Below, piece after piece: positions 14,623 through 22,676 of a stretch of DNA of 24,058 nucleotides. A program made the translations under genes and the position numbers. Source of the DNA: Thermoproteota archaeon (GTDB taxonomy: Archaea; Thermoproteota; Methanomethylicia; Methanomethylicales; B66-G16); the NCBI GenBank assembly GCA_003649085.1, contig QMQV01000014.1, forward strand, positions 1 through 24,058. Direction: 5' to 3'. The notes below the pieces were generated by a model that had not been told where the DNA came from, made no database searches, and saw only the letters and a program-made list of their open reading frames with translations. Within the stretch, counting starts at the first letter, position 1, and each line of letters begins with the position of its first letter.

Positions 14623-15797
14623 CCAGGCTTCTCCAAATCCTGGAAAACCTTGTATAATTCGTTTTTCTTGAAAATCCAACCGGTAAGCTCATAGCATCCG
14701 CATCTGCCGGTGCGTAGTTCAAGAAATAGCTCTTGACCTTGCCAGACAGGATTTGCTGGCGAGTAATCGAGTAAGAGCGCCGTGCCATTGCTCCAGAACC
14801 CCATAAGCGAGCCGTCTGGAGCTATCATCGAGATCTCGTCATGCCCATGTCCTCCTCTTGGATATATCACGCCAAAAGCTACTTTGGGAATGTTAAGCAT
14901 GTATGCTGTTATGGAAGAAAAGAATGGCGAATCCTGTTCCCTTATACACGCATATTTGCCGAGAGGCCAGTATTTGGCCCAATAAAACCATGCAAACTTT
15001 TCTTTTACGTAGTTTGCCCAATCTGTGTTTGCGTGAGCGGCAAAGCTAGCTGTGGAAAACGGCCAGTTAATTTTCATAGCACTGTAAGCATACCATCGAT
15101 ACAAACCCTTAATAAGCGAGTTTTTGAAAGATGGGTTGTTCATGTCCTCCAGCATCTTGTTGTACATGTACTCGAACGGCGTCTTTCCGTTTAAGTAATC
15201 TTGTGGCGTCAGGTTATACTTGCCGAGCTCAAGCGCCTTGCTCAGTTCTCCCCACATCAGATAGTTGGGCGAGGGATCCCATGATGTCAGGTTATGGTTC
15301 ATCACCCCGTGTATGGCTGCATACGTACCGACAAAGTATAGCTCTGCAACTTCTGGTGACATTCCCTTCTCTATGGCGAGCTTCACCCTCCCCTCCTTTA
15401 ACATGTGGTCGAAGCTCTCAAACTCTCCTGACTTCAGTTTTTCATACCTGAACTTGATCAGCTTGTTTATGATGTTTTGATAGAGCCAGTCCTTGCCCTT
15501 GACCTTGTGCAAGCCAACGTGATATAGCGGTCCTATGCACCTGGCTGCAGCCTTAGCCTCGATTGGATAGTCTGATGCGTAGTCTGGTAGGTAGTGGCAT
15601 ACGTCAGCTAGAGCTGAATGCGCTTCCCTTGCGCGGAAGTTGACATTGAGGCCTTTCTCAACAAGCTCTGCAGCTAGTTGCAAGCCGTTTACGCTTTTAT
15701 AGCCGTAGGCTGTTGCGTTGGCTACAAGCCATACGACTTGTTTTGTGCTATAGCTTATGTTGAGCTGTGAAAAAACATCTAAAGCTTTTGTAAACAC
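14619..15797 (-). CDS. C-terminal part of a frameshifted surface protein, transglutaminase-like
   Basis: 392 residues from the first usable start, but the frame is open up to about 15938 and reads as coding there (QQIQEDKEIEKHLKEVYWE, TYWKESENLKEEVF). It is therefore almost surely the continuation of the gene at 15851-16474 after a one-base loss. It is largely helical. Near the C-terminus is a possible papain/transglutaminase-like triad: Cys284 (YACIREQDSPFFSS), His317/319 (GGHGHDEISMIAPDG) and Asp344 (LLLDYSPAN), with LNIPKVAFGVIYP between. That order and the strand after IP fit the fold, but overall similarity is low, so the call is moderate. Its 3' end overlaps the end of the convergent regulator gene by 4 bases. 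Confidence 0.6.
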   Translation of the reverse strand: MFTKALDVFSQLNISYSTKQVVWLVANATAYGYKSVNGLQLAAELVEKGLNVNFRAREAHSALADVCHYLPDYASDYPIEAKAAARCIGPLYHVGLHKVKGKDWLYQNIINKLIKFRYEKLKSGEFESFDHMLKEGRVKLAIEKGMSPEVAELYFVGTYAAIHGVMNHNLTSWDPSPNYLMWGELSKALELGKYNLTPQDYLNGKTPFEYMYNKMLEDMNNPSFKNSLIKGLYRWYAYSAMKINWPFSTASFAAHANTDWANYVKEKFAWFYWAKYWPLGKYACIREQDSPFFSSITAYMLNIPKVAFGVIYPRGGHGHDEISMIAPDGSLMGFWSNGTALLLDYSPANPVWQGQELFLELRTGRCGCYELTGWIFKKNELYKVFQDLEKPG

Positions 15798-15850
15798 TTC
15801 TTCTTTTAGGTTCTCGGATTCCTTCCAGTATGTCTCCCAATATACCTCCT

Positions 15851-16474
15851 TTAAATGTTTTTCAATTTCCTTGTCTTCTTGTATTTGTTGGTAAAGGTAT
15901 GGTATGAGCTGTGTATAGTTCTTAAAACTTCTACTTCTTCAAAGCTTATTTGGTTGTCTTCTGCTATGAGCTTGAATTTTCTTTGAACTGGTTCTAAGCT
16001 AAATAGGTTTTTTGCAGGAGGTTGCGGTGAGATTAGGGGCTGAGGCTTTAGAGCAGGTGGCTCTAAGCTAAGTAGGTTTTTTGCTTCGTATAGGACATCT
16101 ACGTAGGCTTTTTCTTCTGGTGAAACACCGTCTTTTTCAAGGTTTTTGCAAACTTCCACCCATGTTTTATTGACAATTCCTTTTTGATATGCGTAGCCTA
16201 CAAGCTCGTTTGCTATTAGGGGGTTTGTGTTGAACTCTAGTTCCTTATTGTCTGGTATTGCATCGTTATCTGTATCGGCTTTAAGTGGGTTTGTTCCTAT
16301 TTCCAGCTCGTAGTTGTCTGAGAGTGTGTCATCATCTGTATCCGCTTTCCATATATTTGTGCCAAGCTGTCTTTCCAAGTAGTTTGATAAGCCATCGTTA
16401 TCGAAGTCTGCATACACGTAAAGCCAATAGGAGTAGACGGCGAGGACTGTGCATATTGTTAATATGATTAGCAA
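15851..16474 (-). CDS. N-terminal part of the same gene: anchor plus calcium-binding TSP3-like repeats
   Basis: 207 residues in this frame. A membrane helix (LIILTICTVLAVYSYWLYVY) is followed by three 22-residue acidic repeats (residues 23-44, 45-66, 67-88). These have the thrombospondin type 3/EF-hand-like pattern DxDxDxLSD...ELxxGTNPxxA, which binds calcium, and are followed by a Pro-rich linker with a repeated AKNL-x-SLEP. The frame fails after FEEVEV at the A-run 15924-15927. One extra base there joins it to the frame of the transglutaminase-like part. Start is uncertain: the TTG at 16474 leaves no positive residues before the helix, while the frame is open upstream (SKQGISKRSQ) to about 16545 without ATG or GTG. 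The last ~17 residues here (from LRTIH) are out of the true frame. Confidence 0.65.
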   Translation of the reverse strand: MLIILTICTVLAVYSYWLYVYADFDNDGLSNYLERQLGTNIWKADTDDDTLSDNYELEIGTNPLKADTDNDAIPDNKELEFNTNPLIANELVGYAYQKGIVNKTWVEVCKNLEKDGVSPEEKAYVDVLYEAKNLLSLEPPALKPQPLISPQPPAKNLFSLEPVQRKFKLIAEDNQISFEEVEVLRTIHSSYHTFTNKYKKTRKLKNI

Positions 16475-16879
16475 CTGGCTTCTTTTACTAATGCCTTGTT
16501 TGCTAGGTGTTGGAGGGTTTTTGAGCTGATGATGCTTCTTCGTGGAAGCTCACCAGCTTGGGGGTATAATCTGTTTTTTAAACGTATTTAACTGTTTAGA
16601 GTGTTTTTGTGTGGAGGGGAAGGTTTAAGCGGTTTTGTTTGCTTAGCTTTTAACGGTGATGAAGCCAGGACTAAGTGAGCTTGTGCGATGAGCTAACCGA
16701 CCACTGCTGATGAAACTTAACAATAGTAATGGGCTGCGGAAAACCTCGTTTTCTACAATCTTAAGGTTTTCATGGATTACATTTTTGAGGAGAAGGAGGT
16801 CAGCATCGGGGTTGTCGCCCATCTTAGAGGTGTCGCTAACCTACCCTTTCATCATCAAGATGTGGTGTGGCTTTGTGTC
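16475..16879. other. Gap with no confident protein gene
   Basis: About 405 bases. Left part: upstream sequence of the calcium-repeat gene, including GGTGAG (complement of 16548-16553) and an A/T-rich stretch with TATA-like GGTATAAT (about 16562-16569). Middle: a possible box C/D sRNA at 16656-16710. Right part: an open frame from ATG 16772 to a stop at 16897 (41 codons, + strand) that overlaps the end of the PAC2 gene. I see no similarity in it and do not call it a gene. No tRNA, CRISPR or insertion-sequence ends seen. Confidence 0.6.
16656..16710 (+). ncRNA. Possible second box C/D sRNA
   Basis: C box GTGATGA (16656-16662, perfect consensus), 12 bases, then GTGA (16675-16678) as a degenerate D', C' GCGATGA (16685-16691, identical to the C box of the sRNA at 9800), then 15 bases to D box CTGA (16707-16710). 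A TATA-like GGTTTAAGC is about 26 bases upstream (16622-16630). I could not match either guide to a rRNA or tRNA from memory, and D' is poor, so this is a candidate only. Confidence 0.4.
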
Positions 16880-17602
16880 TTAAAAGCTTGTTTTTGAAGA
16901 GGCTATTTTCTCGAAGTCGGATAGGTCTAGTTTAATTCCTAGGAAGTTGGCTATTATGTTGGCTAGTTTTTTAGCTGCTTCGTAGTCTGGTTGTTCTGGG
17001 AAATCTGGGTTTGCCATTGTTTTGGCGAAGACGCATATGCCGTCTAAGCCGCATATGGCTGCTTCTCCTAGTGTAAGCCCGGTAAAGCCTAGTAGTGGCC
17101 CTACGTAGCAGGTTTTGGCTTGGAAGACCTCGCAATACTCTTTAACTAGCTCGGGTTTTGTGGCTGCTAAGCAAAATTCTTCTTCGCCTGTCGCGTGGGC
17201 AGCTAGCCCAATGAGTAGCTTGACGCCGATTTCCCTTAGAAACTCTATGGTTTTTTCAGCGACTTCTCTTTGACCGTAGAAGTTGGCTTGGTATCCTTTT
17301 ACGAGCACTAAGCTGTCTTCGTGTAAGTATATTTCGACGGATGGCTCTGATGACGTGCCTGAATCTATGAAGACTCCTCCTCTGCCTCTCATAGCTGGAT
17401 GTGTGCTGTAAGATGGTATTGTCTCGTAGATTACTGGGAAGCTTGTTGAGTAGATTTTAGCGATTAGCGTGGGCTTAAGCTTCTCGACGAAGTAGTTTAT
17501 GGCGAGCCATCCTACAGATCTGAGCCCAGGTGACGCTAGTATTGCCTTAGCGTGTTCTAGCTTTGGCTTTCTCGAAAGCTCTTGAACCCAGCATGTGGGC
17601 AT
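16880..17602 (-). CDS. PAC2-family protein (proteasome assembly chaperone-like), second copy
   Basis: 240 residues. PAC2 proteins in archaea (PbaA/PbaB relatives) resemble eukaryotic proteasome-assembly chaperones. Seen: AILASPGLRSVGWLAINYFVEKL near the start, VLVKGYQANFYGQREVAEKTIEFL, LIGLAAHATGE, and GPLLGFTGLTLGEAAICGLDGICV in the part where family members have the G-x-x-x-G/N-G region. ATG with AAGGTAGAG upstream, 7 bases after the stop of the first PAC2 gene, so the pair is one operon and may form a hetero-oligomer. No C-terminal HbYX-type proteasome-docking tail (ends SSKTSF). Exact role unproven. Confidence 0.82.
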   Translation of the reverse strand: MPTCWVQELSRKPKLEHAKAILASPGLRSVGWLAINYFVEKLKPTLIAKIYSTSFPVIYETIPSYSTHPAMRGRGGVFIDSGTSSEPSVEIYLHEDSLVLVKGYQANFYGQREVAEKTIEFLREIGVKLLIGLAAHATGEEEFCLAATKPELVKEYCEVFQAKTCYVGPLLGFTGLTLGEAAICGLDGICVFAKTMANPDFPEQPDYEAAKKLANIIANFLGIKLDLSDFEKIASSKTSF

Positions 17603-17609
17603 TGCTGCT

Positions 17610-18386
17610 CTACCTTATGTATGTTGGACCTCTATACCACGTTCTCTCTTGAAGCTCCTTGAGGGCTTTTTCCTCGGCTTCCTTGAAGCGCCTTAGCATT
17701 TCCTCAAATTCTTTCGCTCTAGCCTCAATGTCGGCCATGTCTATGCTTATGCCTACAATAGACGTCACCACCTTCAGCAGGGCTTCGGCGGCTTTGACGT
17801 CTGCTACGTAGCCGTAGTATGTGTATGCTTCGGTCTCGCTTAATAGGCATGCGCCGGGTATCTCCAATGCCTTGGCGTAGCTTAGTATTATGCCGTTTGC
17901 TCCAGAAATGCTGCCTCCGCTCATGGGTATTACGCCATATTTTTCAAGGGACTTTAATATGGAACTGTCCGTGACAGCTCCATATACCTTAGGTTCTCCA
18001 ACTCTTCTCTCAACTACGTATGCTGCCATCGCGTATACTTTGGAGATGCTATAGCGCTTGAACACCTCATTGACTATTGCATCTACGAGCTCGTGTTGTC
18101 CTTCTGGGGTAGCTGGCTGCGTATTGCCTGTGACTAATATTATGTCTTTTCCATCGGAATTCGAGTAGTATAGCTCTACTTTAAGCGGCTCTATAATTCC
18201 GTTATCTCTGACGATGACGAATGACGGGAAAGCGTGTGAGTATACTTCTGCGAAAAGCTCTGCGTCAAGCTTCTCTATTAAGTAGTCTGCAGCCACTTTT
18301 GCTACATACGCTATCCCTGGGAAGCCTACTAGCATGTAGGGCTTATTTGCCCTAACATCTCTTATGAACTTAAACTTCACCGACAT
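17610..18386 (-). CDS. PAC2-family protein (proteasome assembly chaperone-like), first copy
   Basis: About 258 residues from the ATG at 18386 (a GTG at 18395 is an alternative). PAC2 features: YMLVGFPGIAYVAKVAADYLIEKL near the N-terminus, ILVTGNTQPATPEGQHELVD, KVYAMAAYVV, and GSISGANGIILSYAKALEIPG, the typical family core. The last ~45 residues are a charged helix (EFEEMLRRFKEAEEKALKELQ), likely a coiled coil, ending in TYIR. A Tyr near the C-terminus recalls the HbYX docking tail of proteasome activators, but it is one residue off that pattern. Followed 7 bases later by the second PAC2 gene. Cytosolic; oligomeric partner role inferred from the family. Confidence 0.87.
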   Translation of the reverse strand: MSVKFKFIRDVRANKPYMLVGFPGIAYVAKVAADYLIEKLDAELFAEVYSHAFPSFVIVRDNGIIEPLKVELYYSNSDGKDIILVTGNTQPATPEGQHELVDAIVNEVFKRYSISKVYAMAAYVVERRVGEPKVYGAVTDSSILKSLEKYGVIPMSGGSISGANGIILSYAKALEIPGACLLSETEAYTYYGYVADVKAAEALLKVVTSIVGISIDMADIEARAKEFEEMLRRFKEAEEKALKELQERTWYRGPTYIR

Positions 18387-18448
18387 TAGTTTCACAGCTC
18401 TTTTTTCGAGGCTTTCTATATCTACGAGTAAGTAGGTTATAAAGCACT

Positions 18449-18937
18449 CTATACCTTAATGATCTCAAAGCTTACCTTCTCGTCCTCTACGCGTAGGATG
18501 GCGTAAGTTTTTGAAAGAGCTGGAAAAGCCCCTGTGGCGCTACCTGGGTTTATTAGGAGTATGTTGTCACGTTTTGAATGCGATGCTCTATGGGTGTGTC
18601 CGTATACGATGACATCTACGTCCTTGAATGCTGAGATAACGCGCTTTTCAATGCCTAAGGGTAGCCCTCCTTCAGCTGGATGTGTTAAGCCTATTTTCAC
18701 GCCCTTAACTTCTATTGTTAAGCTGCGTGGAAGCTTATGTTTTAGCTCTTGCGAGTCCATGTTGCCGTGCACCGCGTATAGTTTGCAGGCGCTTGAAAGC
18801 TCGTCGTAGAAGCCCTCTTCGGTGTGGTCGCCAGCGTGTAGGACTAAATCGACTTCGCTTAACTTGTCTAGTATTTGTTTTGGCAGCTGCTTTAAGCTTG
18901 TAGAATGCGTGTCCGATAATATCAGGAGCGTTTTCAA
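18449..18937 (-). CDS. YfcE/MJ0936-type metallophosphoesterase
   Basis: 162 residues, the usual size. All metal-binding motifs of the calcineurin-like class are present: SDTH (Asp9, His11), HAGDH (Asp37), VHGNMD (Asn59), LTHPAEG (His86) and YGHTH (His114, His116), followed by the family's NPGS. TTG start, GAGGT about 11 bases upstream. These small enzymes hydrolyse phosphodiesters in vitro with Mn or Ni; the cellular substrate is generally unknown. It lies between the FUN14 gene (about 28 bases) and the PAC2 pair (about 60 bases), all on the same strand, so it may share their transcript. Confidence 0.92.
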   Translation of the reverse strand: MKTLLILSDTHSTSLKQLPKQILDKLSEVDLVLHAGDHTEEGFYDELSSACKLYAVHGNMDSQELKHKLPRSLTIEVKGVKIGLTHPAEGGLPLGIEKRVISAFKDVDVIVYGHTHRASHSKRDNILLINPGSATGAFPALSKTYAILRVEDEKVSFEIIKV

Positions 18938-18965
18938 TTTTTCGAGAGACCTCGCATTAAGAATG

Positions 18966-19277
18966 TCACCCTGCTTTAAAGCCTAGCCAAAACCCTACGA
19001 TTAAGCTGCCGGCAAAGGGTATGTTGGTTGTCAGGAAGTCCGGTAGGTTGAAGCCTCCTTGTATCATCGATGTTAAGCTTTGGAATGCTTCTGTAAACTT
19101 GTCGTAGTTTATGGTTATGAAGCCTCTGTGAGCTAGATAAGCTAGAGATGCCGCGTAAAGGCCTAAGAGTATTAGCATTAGCTTCAGTATCTTCTTGACA
19201 GCGTAGCCTACCACGAAGCCTACTAGTCCTCCAAAGCCTAGTTGAGCTATGAGCGAGCTTGTAATATCAAGTGACAA
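18966..19277 (-). CDS. FUN14-family small membrane protein
   Basis: 103 residues, TTG start after GGTGGT. FUN14 pattern: QLGFGGLVGFVVGYAVKKI, a second helix LKLMLILLGLYAASLAYLAHRG, the FITINYDKF turn, an amphipathic middle, and a last helix FAGSLIVGFWLGFKAG. Three membrane segments with Gly-rich packing. Eukaryotic FUNDC1 is a mitochondrial mitophagy receptor, but the archaeal role is unknown and should not be read across. It is divergent from mptG, sharing an 83-base promoter region. Confidence 0.85.
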   Translation of the reverse strand: MSLDITSSLIAQLGFGGLVGFVVGYAVKKILKLMLILLGLYAASLAYLAHRGFITINYDKFTEAFQSLTSMIQGGFNLPDFLTTNIPFAGSLIVGFWLGFKAG

Positions 19278-19314
19278 GCTTTAACCACCACGAACACTAT
19301 TAGCGCTTTAAGAG

Positions 19315-19324
19315 CTTTTATAGG
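19315..19324. promoter_or_regulatory. TATA element between FUN14 gene and mptG
   Basis: CTTTTATAGG, about 40 bases before the mptG ATG and a similar distance before the FUN14 start, readable as a TATA box on either strand. Confidence 0.4.
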
Positions 19325-19360
19325 TTAGACTAAGGCATTGTTATGTAAGAGGCGCTTTAA

Positions 19361-20305
19361 ATGTTAGTGACTTCGTATGCTAGGCTTCACATGGGCTTTT
19401 ACAGGTTTCTTGACCTTAACTTAGCTTACGGATCTATAGGGGTGAGCTTGGAGCATCCTAGGTTTCAAGCGGAGGTCTACAAGCATGATGGTGTAGATGT
19501 GCGTGGCGGAGATCTTGAAGTTAAGAAAGTTGTTGAAAGCGTTGTGGGGAAATTGGGGGTGAGTGGAGCTAAGGTTGTTGTACATGAACAAATACCTTTT
19601 CACGTGGGCTTAGGCGCTACGACGCAGACTTCGCTTGCCATAGCTTATGCGCTTAATGAGCTTTATGGGCTAGGGTATACAGTTGAGCAGCTTGCTGCAA
19701 AGCTTGGTAGAGGCTTTAACTCTGGTGTTGGCTTGTGGACGTTTAAGTATGGGGGCTTTGTCGTCGATAGCGGGAGGGTTTTTGACGGTATCTTACGCCC
19801 TGTGAGCAGCGTGGAAGACTTGCCTAAGCTTTTAGTTAGGCTTGTATTTCCGAGCAATTGGATTTTCGTATTGGCGATGCCTAAGGGGTTTAAAGGTAAA
19901 GATGAGGTTTCTGAGGTTAAGAGCTTGGAAAAACCAAGGGCTTTGCCTCAAGAGCTTCAGTGTGAGCTTTACAGGCTCTTAGTATCTAAGCTCTTGCCAT
20001 CTATAGCCTTAGAGGATTTGAAAGGCTTTGGCGAGGCGCTTACCAGGATTCAGGAGATTGTGGGAGATTACTTTGCCAGCGAGCAAGGTGGGCGTTTTTG
20101 TTGTGAGGAGACTTTTGAGGCTATTAAGATCATGAAGAAGTTGGGGGCAGCTGGTGTTGGACAAAGTAGCTGGGGACCGACATGCTATGGCGTGGTCGAT
20201 GATCATAATAAGGCATTGAAAATTGTATATGAGCTTGCAGGGAAATTAAGTGACGTGGACGTAGTGGTTTCATCTGCTAGAAATGCTGGCTTTGAATTTA
20301 TGTAA
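19361..20305 (+). CDS. mptG: Beta-ribofuranosylaminobenzene 5'-phosphate synthase (MptG)
   Basis: 314 residues, GHMP-kinase superfamily. The enzyme joins 4-hydroxybenzoate or p-aminobenzoate to phosphoribosyl pyrophosphate with loss of CO2 and/or pyrophosphate, the step that builds the arylamine of tetrahydromethanopterin. Seen: N-terminal YARLHMGFYRFLDLN, the GHMP phosphate loop PFHVGLGATTQTSLAIAYAL (79-98), GRGFNSGVGLWTFKYGGFVVDSG, and the C-terminal GVGQSSWGPTCYG. No membrane segment. GAGGCG precedes the ATG. With mptA about 1.5 kb away it supports a tetrahydromethanopterin-using organism. Confidence 0.92.
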   Translation: MLVTSYARLHMGFYRFLDLNLAYGSIGVSLEHPRFQAEVYKHDGVDVRGGDLEVKKVVESVVGKLGVSGAKVVVHEQIPFHVGLGATTQTSLAIAYALNELYGLGYTVEQLAAKLGRGFNSGVGLWTFKYGGFVVDSGRVFDGILRPVSSVEDLPKLLVRLVFPSNWIFVLAMPKGFKGKDEVSEVKSLEKPRALPQELQCELYRLLVSKLLPSIALEDLKGFGEALTRIQEIVGDYFASEQGGRFCCEETFEAIKIMKKLGAAGVGQSSWGPTCYGVVDDHNKALKIVYELAGKLSDVDVVVSSARNAGFEFM

Positions 20306-20526
20306 ACGAAGAACTTCTTTATCCTAAGCATAAAGGCTAAACCATTATCAGCGAGTTGAATTTTTGTTAGTTAATTTGTTAACGGTCGTAGTGAGGTATG
20401 GAAAAATGGACTTTTCTCATTTCGCATAGTTACTGAAAAGTTAAATAGTCTGTTAGACGGAAGCTACATAGCTTTATTTAGGACATTAAGAATTTTCTAT
20501 TAGCTTGACGAAGCAGGGTAGCCAGA

Positions 20527-21771
20527 ATGAATACGACAAGGGATAAAGGGCTCTCAGTTGTAGTCACAATGGTTGTGTTAATTGTTGTTGCAACGCTATC
20601 CGCTATAGCAGTTTACGATCTGTTTATGGGACGTGTCCCGAAGATGTTGCCTGAAAAACCTATCGGCGGAGGAGCTACATTACATGTTGATTCAGTGAAA
20701 GTTCGGGAGCTCGGATGTAACTATGCATTGAAAGTTCTGATAAATAATACAGCGAATCCCTCAAGTTTATCGAACTATCAAGTATCCGTAGAACTCACAT
20801 CTGGGACTTTTGACTTCTCACATGTTAAATCGGATGGTGGGGATATAAGGGTTTTTGATGAGGACTTTCAAGAGCTTCCCTATTGGATTGAGATATGGGA
20901 TTACCCCAATTACGCTCTAATATGGGTTAAGGTGCCAGACATACCTGGAGAAGAGGTTAAGACGATATACTTAGCGTATGGTAATCCATCACTTTCGAGC
21001 AAAAGCAATATAGACGCTGTCATGGATGAAGGGTTGAGGTACTTCTACTATGATGGGACAAACTTCAATACATACAAGGGCACTGACGTGGACACGAACA
21101 TAGATCATCAATGGGGAGTGGGGCTTGTCTCGATTCAAGGAAACTCTTGGGAAGATCAATACGACACGGTTAGCATTAGGTGGACTGGCTGGGTGAAGCC
21201 CAAAGGTTCTGGAACTCACACATTTTACGTCACATCAGATGATGGTGACAGATTATATGTAAACAATACGTTAATAATAGACCAATGGCATGATCAGCCT
21301 CCAACTGAATACTCAGCTACATACGCGTTTTCACAACCAGTCTCAATAACGGTTAATTGGTATGAAAGATATGGAGGAGCGACATTGCGGCTTGGGTGGG
21401 CACCTGCAGATGGTACGGGTAAAGTCTATCCAATACCTTCAAGCTACTTAAGGTGCAGAAAACACACAAGCCCTGAACCTTATGTCTCTCTCGGAGAGGA
21501 ATTTGAATTTAGCAATATCTTGAAAATTAACGTTAGAAACTCTGGCGCAGGCTCAGCTAAGGTATCACAGATTATAGTAGAAGGTGGAGGGACTATCGTT
21601 GCTGTAGATAGGGATCATATGGTATTTAGCGATGATGGCGTTATAGAGTCTGGAGAAGTTGAAACCATAATTGCACTCTGTAAGTTTAAGCCTAAGCTCG
21701 GCGTTGTCTATTCATTGAAGGTTGCGACAGAAGAGGGAGTATATGCGATAACTCAGTTAACAGCTTCGTAG
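20527..21771 (+). CDS. Pilin-anchored surface protein with DUF2341 and PA14 domains
   Basis: 414 residues. N-terminus TRDKG followed by LSVVVTMVVLIVVATLSAIAVYD is a class III signal peptide, with cleavage expected after Gly8. Residues about 85-155 match the DUF2341 pattern (DIRVFDEDFQELPYWIE, KTIYLAYGNPS). Residues about 170-310 form a PA14 lectin-like domain with the Asp-Asp calcium site in YVTSDDGDRLYVNN and IDQWHD, ending RLGWAP. Residues about 330-414 are another beta domain (KINVRNSGAGSAKVSQIIVEGG) as in archaeal pilins. It looks like an adhesin displayed as a minor pilin, perhaps sugar-binding via PA14 (inferred). Single gene, preceded by a 221-base gap; ends one base before the convergent mptA. 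Confidence 0.85.
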   Translation: MNTTRDKGLSVVVTMVVLIVVATLSAIAVYDLFMGRVPKMLPEKPIGGGATLHVDSVKVRELGCNYALKVLINNTANPSSLSNYQVSVELTSGTFDFSHVKSDGGDIRVFDEDFQELPYWIEIWDYPNYALIWVKVPDIPGEEVKTIYLAYGNPSLSSKSNIDAVMDEGLRYFYYDGTNFNTYKGTDVDTNIDHQWGVGLVSIQGNSWEDQYDTVSIRWTGWVKPKGSGTHTFYVTSDDGDRLYVNNTLIIDQWHDQPPTEYSATYAFSQPVSITVNWYERYGGATLRLGWAPADGTGKVYPIPSSYLRCRKHTSPEPYVSLGEEFEFSNILKINVRNSGAGSAKVSQIIVEGGGTIVAVDRDHMVFSDDGVIESGEVETIIALCKFKPKLGVVYSLKVATEEGVYAITQLTAS

Positions 21772-21772
21772 A

Positions 21773-22666
21773 CTACTTAAGCAAGGCTTCTTTACCAAGT
21801 TCTTCTAATGTAACCGTTCTTGAAGCGTAGGCGTTGTGTATGTGTATGCTTTCAAAGCTTTCAGCTTCAACTGATATAAGCGTGTTTCCTGGGCAGTTGT
21901 TGGATTTTAGAATGTGGTAAATGTTGTGTAAAGCGTATCTAACCAAATCCTCTACAAGCCTAGGTTTTTCAAACGCTTTCTTAACCAAGAGGTGTTCGTC
22001 TTCTCGCTTAAGGAGGCTTGTCGCGGGGGCTGAAAAGGCTAGTCTAGCTGCATCGATTAAGTCCTCTATTCTGACGAAGAAGCCTTCAGTTGAAACTGTT
22101 AGCGTTAGCTTAGCTCTTTGAGAGTGGCTTGGAGACTTATGTAGGGGTGTGCCCTCTATTTGATGATATGTTTCCTGTGCGCTTGGACAGACTGTCATGC
22201 CGTAAACCGATGTGCTTATTGAATAGCGCTTCGTCCCGTTTCTGTCGACAACAACTGTTATTGAAACGTTAGCAGCTTCTTCTGAGGATATGCCTGCGAA
22301 GTCCTCGTTGTAGAAAAACGTGGTGTTAGCTTTTATCTCAGCTCTCGACGCATAGGGGTGTTTTTCTAACAGTATTGAGCACGCATCTTCAAGCACGTTC
22401 TCGATTAGAGGAGCTCCTCTAACTCTGGCTTGATCTATAGCCTCGATGAAAGCCTCGATGTTTCTAGACATGTGAATTCCTCTTCTATTGGCAGGTAAGT
22501 TTACGTAAGCATCTAGCACTACGTCGAAGAAGAGAGAGCCTTGGGGGCTTTGCGTGGTAATCCTCCTTCTAACGCCTCTTACGCCGACTTTATCGATGCT
22601 TAGCGGTATTTCAGGCTCTTCGTCTTGGATTTCCCTTAAGACCTTCCTCGACTTACGCCCCAACAC
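21773..22666 (-). CDS. mptA: GTP cyclohydrolase MptA (type IB, FolE2 family)
   Basis: About 297 residues from the GTG at 22666, which has CAGGTG 4 bases upstream. A TTG at 22690 inside queD is an alternative. The Fe(II)-dependent enzyme opens the GTP ring to 7,8-dihydroneopterin 2',3'-cyclic phosphate, the first step to tetrahydromethanopterin and, in archaea, to the archaeosine precursor. Seen: VGVRGVRRRI near the start, the hallmark LPANRRGIHMSRNIEAF (His65), TVCPSAQETYHQIEG with the metal-binding Cys, and PSHSQRAKLTL. Downstream of queD with the ends touching or overlapping, so the two are coupled. Confidence 0.93.
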   Translation of the reverse strand: MLGRKSRKVLREIQDEEPEIPLSIDKVGVRGVRRRITTQSPQGSLFFDVVLDAYVNLPANRRGIHMSRNIEAFIEAIDQARVRGAPLIENVLEDACSILLEKHPYASRAEIKANTTFFYNEDFAGISSEEAANVSITVVVDRNGTKRYSISTSVYGMTVCPSAQETYHQIEGTPLHKSPSHSQRAKLTLTVSTEGFFVRIEDLIDAARLAFSAPATSLLKREDEHLLVKKAFEKPRLVEDLVRYALHNIYHILKSNNCPGNTLISVEAESFESIHIHNAYASRTVTLEELGKEALLK

Positions 22667-22676
22667 ATAACACCTG

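Noticed and set aside
16839..16870. TGATGA on the minus strand as a C/D sRNA
   Set aside because: No D' or C' at useful spacing and the only CTGA is too far away.
16772..16897. 41-codon open frame on the + strand (MDYIFEEKEVSIGVVAHL...), open further upstream
   Set aside because: No recognisable similarity, overlaps the end of the PAC2 gene, weak ribosome binding site. Could be a remnant, but there is not enough to call it.
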